Below, in pieces: positions 1-5,786 of a stretch of DNA of 6,780 bases. This stretch comes from Lachnospiraceae bacterium (GTDB taxonomy: Bacteria; Bacillota_A; Clostridia; Lachnospirales; Lachnospiraceae). The stretch spans positions 1 through 6,780 of the forward strand of contig JAFWXB010000353.1 in the NCBI GenBank assembly GCA_017523185.1, given 5' to 3'. The notes beneath the pieces were generated by a model that saw only the letters and a program-made list of their open reading frames with translations, did no database searches and had not been told where the DNA came from. A program made the translations under genes and the position numbers. Within the stretch, counting starts at the first letter, position 1. Every line of letters starts with the position of its first letter.

Positions 1-644
1 AAAATGTCAAATTCCAGGAAATAATGAGGTAGCTTGTCATAGTAGACCGTATGCTTGGCGGCAAAGGCGAGCCAATGGAAAAAGTTCGAGAATATTCAGA
101 AATTGAGCTATTAATTATAGAACGAATTTTAGGAGTATGTGTAAATCTTTTACACGAACCATGGCAGAATGTAGTAGACATTCAGCCTCGTATGGAACGA
201 ATTGAAACAAATTCCCAGTATGCACAGATAGTTTCGCCAACTGAAATGATTGCAATTATTACAATTAATGTTAAAATTGGGGATGTGGAAGGACGTATGA
301 ATGTCTGTATTCCATTTATTACCGTGGAAGAAGTTATCGATAAGTTAAATACGAAATATTGGTATGCAAATATGAAGCGTTATGATGAAACAAGTTATGC
401 AGTACCAATTGAAAGTATGATTCGTAAAGCTAAAATACCAATAAAAGCAGTATTAGGAAATAGTGTTATTTCCGTAGGAGATTTTTCGACTTTACAAGTT
501 GGAGATATTATTCGCTTAGACCGTGGAGTGGATGATGACTTAGATATTTATGTAGGAAATATTAAAAAATTTACTGCTTTACCGGGTTCATCCGGTGATA
601 ATTATGCAGTAAGAATCACTGAGGTGATTAGAGAGGAGCAATAG
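1..644 (+). CDS. fliM: Flagellar motor switch protein FliM, 3' part (5' end outside window, reading frame disturbed in first 50 bases)
   Basis: FliM is the C-ring protein that links the rotor to chemotaxis signalling. The clean frame runs from about position 33 to the TAG at 642-644. The conserved DRMLGGKG stretch (the loop ending the first half of the CheC-like middle domain) begins at 45. The second half of the middle domain follows, and then a C-terminal SpoA/FliN-like domain, roughly residues 125-194 counted from the Met at 51. That Met is internal to DRMLGGKG and is not a start: FliM is normally about 330 residues, so roughly the first 130 lie upstream. In the first 50 bases the homologous segment IPGN reads in frame 2, then shifts to frame 3 before LVIVDRML. 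Compared with the usual family spacing about six residues seem to be missing, so there are one or more deletions here. Family assignment is firm; the state of the upstream frame is uncertain. Confidence 0.93.
632..638 (+). promoter_or_regulatory. Ribosome binding site of fliY, inside the fliM 3' end
   Basis: AGAGGAG lies 10 bases before the ATG at 649 and within the last codons of fliM. It fixes the fliY start and suggests coupled translation of the two switch proteins. Confidence 0.7.
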
Positions 645-648
645 AAGT

Positions 649-1971
649 ATGGATGGAGTTTTATCTCAGGAAGAAATTAATGCATTATTTAGTGACACGA
701 TAGGGTCATCGAATAATTCTTCCGTTGAGGATTCATTAACAGATGTAGAAAAAGATGCGATTGGTGAAATATCGAATATTAGCATGGGAACAGCAGCAAC
801 TACTTTGTTCTCTCTCGTAAATCGTAAAGTTGAGATTTCAACACCGGTAGTTACTTTTGCTACATGGGACGATATTGTAGAAGCATATGAAAGACCATGT
901 GTATTTATTCGAATTGCATATACCGTAGGACTTGATGGAAGTAATATTCTCGTTTTAAGAGATACGGATGTCAAAATTATTACCGACCTTATGATGGGTG
1001 GTGATGGTACAAATATTGATGGAGAATTAGGAGAATTGCATTTAAGTGCAATTAGTGAAGCTATGAATCAGATGATGGGTTCTTCTGCAACTTCACTTTC
1101 TTCTATGTTAAATAAAACAATCGACATTAGTCCACCAATGGCAGACCTTGTCGATATGAAAGAAAATTTTGATGAATCAGCAATTGATGAATTTTTAACA
1201 AAGCCGTTTGTTCGTATTACATTCCGAATGGAAATCGGTGATTTGGTAGATAGTGAAATTATGCAATTATATCCACCATCATTTGCAAAAGAAATGTATG
1301 AAGCATTTATGCATACTATGGATATTGGTGTTCCATCAGTAGCAGAAGAACCAAAATCTGCTCCTGCACCAACTCCGGTAGCATCAACTCCGGTAGCATC
1401 AACTCCAACACCGATTCCACAACAAGCACCGGATATGGGTACACAGATGCAGGGACAACCAATGATGGATTCACAAATGATGGGACAGCCAATGATGAAT
1501 CCACAAATGATGGGACAGCCAATGATGAATCCACAAATGATGGGACAATCAATGATGAATCCACAAATGATGGGACAGCCAATGATGAATTCACAAATGA
1601 TGGCACAACCGATGATGATGGCTCCACAAATGATGGGTGGTTCACAACCAATGGCACAGCCAATGAATGTGCAACCAGCACAATTTGCAGCGTTTAATTC
1701 GGTTCCAATGGGCACTTATCAACCGGAAAATATTGGTTTAATTATGGACGTTCCTTTAGAAGTATCTGTAGAACTTGGACGTACCCATAAATCCATTGCA
1801 GATATTTTGGAATTTTCACCTGGTAAAATTATTGAATTAGATAAACTTGCAGGTGAACCAATTGATGTGCTTGTTAATGGAAAATATGTGGCAAAAGGTG
1901 AAGTTGTTGTAATTGAAGAAAGTTTTGGTGTTCGAATTACAGAAATTATAAATACTTTACCGGTTCAATAA
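649..1971 (+). CDS. fliY: Flagellar motor switch phosphatase FliY (CheC-like domain plus FliN/SpoA domain)
   Basis: FliY is a C-ring component of Firmicutes that carries the FliN function and hydrolyses CheY-P. The 440 residues show four parts. (1) An N-terminal MDGVLSQEEINALF peptide resembles the CheY-P-binding peptide at FliM/FliY N-termini. (2) A CheC-like domain spans about residues 30-225, with both phosphatase motifs E-x2-N-x22-P intact: E40/N43/P66 and E136/N139/P162. (3) A low-complexity linker of about residues 228-360 contains TPVAS repeats and then a Met/Gln/Pro decapeptide repeat at residues 265-324. (4) A C-terminal SpoA/FliN domain spans about residues 363-438 and ends in VRITEIINTL. 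It is longer than typical FliY (B. subtilis about 380 residues) mainly because of the linker. It starts 4 bases after the fliM stop with a good ribosome site. Active-site geometry supports a functional phosphatase; activity itself is inferred from the family. Confidence 0.96.
   Translation: MDGVLSQEEINALFSDTIGSSNNSSVEDSLTDVEKDAIGEISNISMGTAATTLFSLVNRKVEISTPVVTFATWDDIVEAYERPCVFIRIAYTVGLDGSNILVLRDTDVKIITDLMMGGDGTNIDGELGELHLSAISEAMNQMMGSSATSLSSMLNKTIDISPPMADLVDMKENFDESAIDEFLTKPFVRITFRMEIGDLVDSEIMQLYPPSFAKEMYEAFMHTMDIGVPSVAEEPKSAPAPTPVASTPVASTPTPIPQQAPDMGTQMQGQPMMDSQMMGQPMMNPQMMGQPMMNPQMMGQSMMNPQMMGQPMMNSQMMAQPMMMAPQMMGGSQPMAQPMNVQPAQFAAFNSVPMGTYQPENIGLIMDVPLEVSVELGRTHKSIADILEFSPGKIIELDKLAGEPIDVLVNGKYVAKGEVVVIEESFGVRITEIINTLPVQ
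1372..1401 (+). repeat. Two tandem 15-bp units encoding TPVAS in the FliY linker
   Basis: The unit actccggtagcatca occurs twice without mismatch (1372-1386, 1387-1401) and is followed by a partial third unit, actcca. It is in frame with fliY and encodes Thr-Pro-Val-Ala-Ser twice within a Pro/Ala/Thr-rich flexible stretch that precedes the Met-rich repeat. Confidence 0.9.
1441..1620 (+). repeat. Six tandem 30-bp units encoding a Met-rich decapeptide in FliY
   Basis: Units start at 1441, 1471, 1501, 1531, 1561 and 1591. The units at 1501 and 1561 are identical. The one at 1471 differs from them by one base and the one at 1531 by two; the outer units are more diverged. The consensus peptide is PQMMGQPMMN; 24 of the 60 residues are Met. 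A seventh, degenerate partial copy (PQMMGG) follows. Because the period is a multiple of three, gain or loss of units would keep the fliY frame and only change linker length. Confidence 0.95.
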
Positions 1972-1976
1972 GAAAT

Positions 1977-1984
1977 AAAGGAGA
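1977..1984 (+). promoter_or_regulatory. Ribosome binding site of cheY
   Basis: AAAGGAGA lies 9 bases before the ATG at 1994, just after the fliY stop codon. It is the strongest Shine-Dalgarno match in the first half of the window and fixes the cheY start. Confidence 0.75.
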
Positions 1985-1993
1985 TATAGAACA

Positions 1994-2354
1994 ATGGGAA
2001 AAAATATATTAATCTGTGATGACGCAGCTTTTATGCGTATGATGATTAAAGATATTCTTACAAAAAATGGATATAATATTGCAGGTGAAGCAGAAAATGG
2101 TGCCGTAGCTGTAGAAAAATATAAAGAATTAAAGCCGGATTTGGTGCTTATGGATATCACTATGCCGGAAATGGATAATTAATGCATTAAAACATATTAA
2201 GGCTGCAGATGCAAGTGCGTCTGTTATTATGTGTTCTGCAATGGGACAACAGGCAATGGTAATTGAGTCCATTCAGTCTGGAGCAAAGGATTTTATTGTA
2301 AAACCATTTCAGGCAGACAGAGTATTAGAAGCAGTGAAAAAAGTAGTAGGTTAA
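1994..2354 (+). pseudogene. cheY: Chemotaxis response regulator CheY, interrupted by a frameshift near 2176
   Basis: CheY carries the phosphoryl signal from CheA to the flagellar switch. The first frame encodes 62 residues with the acidic pair D9/D10 and the phospho-acceptor D54 in LVLMDITMP, then stops at TAA 2180-2182. The remaining receiver domain continues one base further on (2178-2354), with CSAMGQQ (switch Ser/Thr position) and DFIVKPFQADRVLEA (conserved Lys). Family alignment expects PEMDG-I-x-ALK; the two G bases of the Gly codon after MD appear to be missing (gataatt where gatggaatt would fit). Restoring them gives exactly 120 residues, the usual CheY length, with every key residue present. 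It lies between fliY and fliO, as in B. subtilis. As written, the product would lack beta4-alpha5 and be non-functional. A sequencing error is as likely as a real mutation. Confidence 0.9.
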
Positions 2355-2355
2355 T

Positions 2356-2733
2356 ATGGGAATTTTGTTAATATCCTCCTCTAGTGAAAGTTTTTTGGAA
2401 TTAATAGGTGTTTTGCTTATTTTTATAGCAATACTTGTCATTACATATGTTTGTACCCGTTGGATTAGTGGATATCAAAAACAGCAAATGAAAAATGGAA
2501 ATTTGAGTGTGATAGAAATAATTCCGGCAGGTGCAAATAAAATGATTTGTCTTGTGAAAGCAGGAACAGAATATCTTGTAGTAGGTGTTGGGAAAGATGA
2601 AATGCACCTTCTTACAAAATTATCAGAAGAACAATTGACAGATTTTCGGTTTCAACAAGAGAATATAATATCTGTAAATGAATCATTTCAAGATATTTTA
2701 GGAAAGATAAAAGGAAAATTGCCAAAGAAGTAG
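2356..2733 (+). CDS. fliO: Flagellar biosynthetic protein FliO
   Basis: FliO is a small single-pass membrane protein that helps assemble the FliP ring of the export gate. The 125 residues show a short N-terminus, one transmembrane segment (about residues 15-35, LIGVLLIFIAILVITYV), and a cytoplasmic domain with the FliO-like pattern (SVIEIIPAGANKMICLVKAG, then YLVVGVG and LLTKL) and a basic tail. Sequence conservation in the FliO family is low; the call rests on this pattern together with its place directly before fliP. The ATG lies one base after the cheY stop at 2354, with only a weak AGG upstream (2348-2350), so translation probably depends on coupling to cheY. If cheY really ends at 2182, about 170 untranslated bases would precede fliO. 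Confidence 0.88.
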   Translation: MGILLISSSSESFLELIGVLLIFIAILVITYVCTRWISGYQKQQMKNGNLSVIEIIPAGANKMICLVKAGTEYLVVGVGKDEMHLLTKLSEEQLTDFRFQQENIISVNESFQDILGKIKGKLPKK

Positions 2734-2740
2734 GAAATAT

Positions 2741-3547
2741 ATGCGTAAGTTAAAAAAATATTATTGCCTATGCTCTGTTATTTTTGCAGTTTGCATGTTG
2801 GTATTAACAACTGGATATTTCATTGCTAAACCGACTTTGGTCTATGCAGCGCAAAGTTCGGAAACAACAGATTATAAGGATGAGGTAAATGGGTTATCTA
2901 TTACCTATAATAATGAAGAAGGGTCTGTATCTGCACCAATTAAGATGTTACTTATTTTGACAATTCTGACTTTAGCACCGGCAATTCTGGTAATGATGAC
3001 TTCATATACCAGAATTATTATTGTATTGCACTTTTTGCGAACTGCAATTGGTACACAGACAGCACCTCCAAATCAGGTTATGATAGGATTGGCGTTGTTT
3101 TTAACCTTTTTTATTATGTGGCCGACATTTGAACAAATCAATACACAAGCAATACAACCGTTAGACGAAGGAATTATAAAAACAGAGGAAGCTTTAGAAC
3201 GTGCCGAAGAACCAATTCGCGAGTTTATGAGCAAATATACACAACGAAAAGATGTGGATTTATTTGCTGATATTGCAGGAGAAACATATGAATCATATGA
3301 TGATGTGCCATTTGTAATATTAGTTCCTGTATTTATTATTAGTGAACTTCGAGAAGCATTTATTATGGGCTTTTTAATTTATATCCCGTTTATTGTATTA
3401 GACATGGTAGTTGCATAGGTACTTATGTCTATGGGTATGATGATGTTACCACCAACAACCATTTCGCTACCATTTAAAATTTTATTATTTGTATTAGCAG
3501 ATGGATGGAATCTTGTGATTGAAAATTTGGTGGGCACGTTTTATTAA
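2741..3547 (+). pseudogene. fliP: Flagellar export-gate protein FliP, interrupted by in-frame TAG at codon 226
   Basis: FliP is the main subunit of the FliPQR export gate in the inner membrane. The start follows AGGAAA (2732-2737), which overlaps the fliO stop. Residues 1-36 are a signal peptide (basic MRKLKK, hydrophobic core, likely cleavage near VYA-A), usual for FliP. The family signature around TLAPAILVMMTSYTRIIIVL lies at residues 77-96, then helices at about 111-127 and 190-223. At codon 226 (3416-3418) a TAG replaces the Ser of the conserved [14 protein letters not shown] signature. The same frame then continues for 42 conserved residues (including [14 protein letters not shown]) to TAA 3545-3547, giving 268 codons, a normal FliP length. 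A single TCG-to-TAG change would explain it. Without readthrough, the last membrane helix and the conserved C-terminus are lost. TAG also ends fliM and fliO here, so codon reassignment is unlikely. Confidence 0.92.
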
Positions 3548-3552
3548 AGGAG
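3546..3552 (+). promoter_or_regulatory. Ribosome binding site of fliQ
   Basis: AAAGGAG lies 9 bases before the ATG at 3562 and overlaps the TAA that ends the full-length fliP frame (3545-3547). This tight junction supports 3547 as the genuine ancestral end of fliP. Confidence 0.75.
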
Positions 3553-3561
3553 TAAGGAAGT

Positions 3562-3840
3562 ATGATTACACAAGATGCTGTATTAGATATTATGAAAGAT
3601 GCTATTTTTACAATTATTATGGTAGGAGCACCACTTTTATTAGTATCATTAGTTGTGGGGCTTTTAATTAGTATCTTTCAAACCGTAACATCCATTCAAG
3701 AACAGACACTTACGTTTGTTCCAAAGATTCTTGCAGTATTTGTAACATTAATGCTTGTTGGGTCTTGGATGTTAAACACAATGTTAGATTTTATGGTAAG
3801 ACTTTGGTCTAATTTCAGTTATTATACAAGTATGGGATAA
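3562..3840 (+). CDS. fliQ: Flagellar export-gate protein FliQ
   Basis: FliQ packs around FliP and FliR to complete the helical export gate in the inner membrane. The 92 residues match the family length of about 90. Two hydrophobic segments are visible (about residues 16-38 and 52-76) separated by the conserved cytoplasmic loop SIFQTVTSIQEQTLTFVPK, which is the hallmark of the family. The start is fixed by a strong ribosome site overlapping the end of fliP. It is intact and lies 3 bases before fliR. Confidence 0.97.
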   Translation: MITQDAVLDIMKDAIFTIIMVGAPLLLVSLVVGLLISIFQTVTSIQEQTLTFVPKILAVFVTLMLVGSWMLNTMLDFMVRLWSNFSYYTSMG

Positions 3841-3843
3841 GTA

Positions 3844-4629
3844 ATGATAGATGTAAGTTTCTCATTAGTAGATTTTGAATATATGATATTGGTACTCATA
3901 CGCATTGCAAGTTTTATGCATGCAGCTCCATTTTATGGTCAGCGAGGAGTACCGGAACAGACAAAAATAGGTTTGTCATTTTTTCTATCAGTAATCTTAT
4001 GTGGTCTTGTACCGCATCCGGAACTGGATTATACAGGAGTAATGGGATATGCGATAATTGTATTAAAAGAAGGAATTACAGGATTGCTGATTGGATTTGC
4101 TGCAAGTATCTGTAATTCTATTGTTTTATTCGCAGGTAATATGATAGATATGGATATTGGGCTATCAATGGCTATGCAATTTAATTCTGATTTAGCAATA
4201 CAGATGACAATTACAGGTTCGTTATATTACTATGCACTTTTTGTGTTGCTTTTAGTTTCAGGTATGTATACTTATATACTGCGAGCAATTTGTGATTCTT
4301 TTTATGTTATACCAATAGGTGGAGCTGTATTTGAGTGGGACAGTTTGGTACTTAGTATGACAAAATATATGACGGATTTATTTGTGATTGGATTTCGTAT
4401 ATTTTTACCTGTGTTTGCTTGTATTATGATATTAAATTGTATTTTAGGTATTATGGCAAAGGTAGCACCACAGATGAATATGTTTTCTGTAGGTATGCAG
4501 TTGAAAGTAATTGTAGGTTATACGATTGTATTAATAACTGTTTTTATGTTTTCAAAAGCTGCTACTATGATATTTGAAGAAATAAAAGTATTGATTGCAT
4601 TATTTATAGAAGGAATGTATGGAAGTTAA
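3844..4629 (+). CDS. fliR: Flagellar export-gate protein FliR
   Basis: FliR is the single-copy subunit of the FliPQR export gate and contacts FlhB. The 261 residues match the usual family length and are mostly hydrophobic. Conserved features include the N-terminal R-I-x-S-F-x-x-A-P-F-Y-G motif (about residues 20-32), KEGITGLLIGFA in the middle, GLSMAMQFN around residue 106, and a C-terminal half with MAKVAPQMNMFSVGMQLK. There is little Shine-Dalgarno signal (GGGA in the last fliQ codons), so translation is probably coupled to fliQ, whose stop lies 3 bases upstream. In some clostridia FliR and FlhB are fused into one protein; here they are separate and overlap by 11 bases in different frames. 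Confidence 0.96.
   Translation: MIDVSFSLVDFEYMILVLIRIASFMHAAPFYGQRGVPEQTKIGLSFFLSVILCGLVPHPELDYTGVMGYAIIVLKEGITGLLIGFAASICNSIVLFAGNMIDMDIGLSMAMQFNSDLAIQMTITGSLYYYALFVLLLVSGMYTYILRAICDSFYVIPIGGAVFEWDSLVLSMTKYMTDLFVIGFRIFLPVFACIMILNCILGIMAKVAPQMNMFSVGMQLKVIVGYTIVLITVFMFSKAATMIFEEIKVLIALFIEGMYGS
4608..4614 (+). promoter_or_regulatory. Ribosome binding site of flhB inside fliR
   Basis: AGAAGGA lies 4 bases before the ATG at 4619, within the last fliR codons. The spacing is short, but this supports the overlapping flhB start over later Met codons, which would remove the GEKTEPAT motif. Confidence 0.6.
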
Positions 4630-5752
4630 GTATAACAAAAACCTTATATTAGAATATAATCTGCAATGGTTTGGTGGAGATGGTGATGGTGGAGAAAAAA
4701 CCGAACCGGCAACACAGAAAAAGTTAGATGATGCTCGAAAGGAAGGTAAAGTTGCAAAAAGCAAAGATGTAACAGAAGCGTTGCAACTTGTTGTTTTATT
4801 TTTGGCTTTAAAAATATTTATGTCATATGTTGGAGAGCACTTGATAGGTGTATTTACGGTTGTTTTAGGAAATATGGCTGATTTTGTTAAAGTAAACAGA
4901 GCAGGGTTAAGTACCATTGCAGTTGGAGGGTATTTAATCAACATGATTGTAGAATGGATGTTGATTGTATTGCCATTCTTTTTATTTGGGTTTGTCATTA
5001 CTTTTTTAGTAACAGTTTATCAAGTTGGTTGGACAGTATCTTTAAAGCCGTTAGAGCCCAAACTTAGTAAATTTAATCCAATTAGTGGATTTAAACGAAT
5101 TATTTCAAAAGATTCTTTATTTGAATTATTAAAATCTATTGTAAAAATTATAGTAATTGTATATATTGCTTATAGTACAATTAAAGATGATGCAAATAGT
5201 TTATTTGTATTATATGAAATTGAGTTAAATCAAGCCATTGCTTTGGTTGGAGAAATCATTTTAGATGTAGGACTGCGAATTGCAATTGTATATATTGTAG
5301 TAGGTGCTGTCGATTATTTTTATCAAAGGCATAAGTTTGCAGAAGAAATGAAGATGACAAAGCAAGAAGTAAAAGATGAATATAAAAATACAGAAGGTGA
5401 CCCACAAGTAAAGGGTCAACAAAGAAGCCGAATGCGAGAGGCTTCGCAAAGACGTATGATGCAAGATGTGCCTCAAGCAGATGTAGTTATTACAAACCCG
5501 ACACATTTTGCAGTAGCGATTAAGTATGATGCTGATGCACATGCAGCTCCTGTTGTCTTAGCAAAGGGTGCAGATTATGTAGCAGCAAAAATTAAAGAAA
5601 TTGCAAAAGAAAATAAAGTGGAAATAGTAGAAAATAAACCATTAGCAAGAATGTTATATCACAACGTAGATATTGGTGCAGAAATTCCACCGGAATTGTA
5701 TCAATCTGTTGCAGAAGTGCTTGCAATGGTATATCATATGAAAAATCCGTAA
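4619..5752 (+). CDS. flhB: Flagellar export switch protein FlhB (autocleaving)
   Basis: FlhB sits in the inner membrane and switches export specificity from rod/hook to filament substrates after self-cleavage. The 377 residues show a polar N-terminus with LQWF (15-18) and a Gly/Asp-rich segment, then the family hallmark GEKTEPAT (25-32) and KKLDDARKEGKVAKSKDV. Hydrophobic regions lie at about 55-80, 105-135, 165-185 and 205-235. A charged linker leads to the cytoplasmic domain, which contains the autocleavage motif N293-P294-T295-H296 followed by FAVAIKYD. Cleavage between Asn and Pro is established for the family; all needed residues are present. It overlaps the fliR end by 11 bases and is intact. 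The region around 5101-5220 is unusually A/T-rich, but the reading frame is well conserved. Confidence 0.97.
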   Translation: MEVKYNKNLILEYNLQWFGGDGDGGEKTEPATQKKLDDARKEGKVAKSKDVTEALQLVVLFLALKIFMSYVGEHLIGVFTVVLGNMADFVKVNRAGLSTIAVGGYLINMIVEWMLIVLPFFLFGFVITFLVTVYQVGWTVSLKPLEPKLSKFNPISGFKRIISKDSLFELLKSIVKIIVIVYIAYSTIKDDANSLFVLYEIELNQAIALVGEIILDVGLRIAIVYIVVGAVDYFYQRHKFAEEMKMTKQEVKDEYKNTEGDPQVKGQQRSRMREASQRRMMQDVPQADVVITNPTHFAVAIKYDADAHAAPVVLAKGADYVAAKIKEIAKENKVEIVENKPLARMLYHNVDIGAEIPPELYQSVAEVLAMVYHMKNP

Positions 5753-5770
5753 ATTAAATTGATTATTTAG

Positions 5771-5777
5771 AAAGGGG
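5771..5777 (+). promoter_or_regulatory. Ribosome binding site of flhA
   Basis: AAAGGGG lies 9 bases before the ATG at 5787, in the 34-base spacer after flhB. The spacer shows no hairpin terminator or promoter, so flhA most likely belongs to the same transcript. Confidence 0.7.
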
Positions 5778-5786
5778 CACGGAAAC

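Noticed and set aside
51..53. ATG as a possible fliM start giving a 197-residue protein
   Set aside because: This Met lies inside the conserved DRMLGGKG motif in the middle of FliM, and homologous sequence continues upstream; there is also no ribosome site.
1068..1715. Long open frames on the minus strand across the fliY repeat (also 1316-1681)
   Set aside because: They are by-products of the 30-bp in-frame repeat: repetitive Ile/Cys- or Val/Pro/Ser-rich translations without a ribosome site or a recognisable fold.
2171..2186. Programmed frameshifting in cheY
   Set aside because: There is no slippery heptamer, stimulatory hairpin or internal Shine-Dalgarno sequence at the site, and a +1 shift would give a protein one residue short without the conserved Gly; CheY is not known to use recoding.
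3416..3418. TAG as a reassigned sense codon
   Set aside because: TAG serves as the normal stop of fliM (642-644) and fliO (2731-2733) at correct family lengths, so a general reassignment does not fit.
5753..5786. Spacer between flhB and flhA as a regulatory region
   Set aside because: It is only 34 bases, with no hairpin, U-tract or promoter-like boxes beyond the flhA ribosome site.
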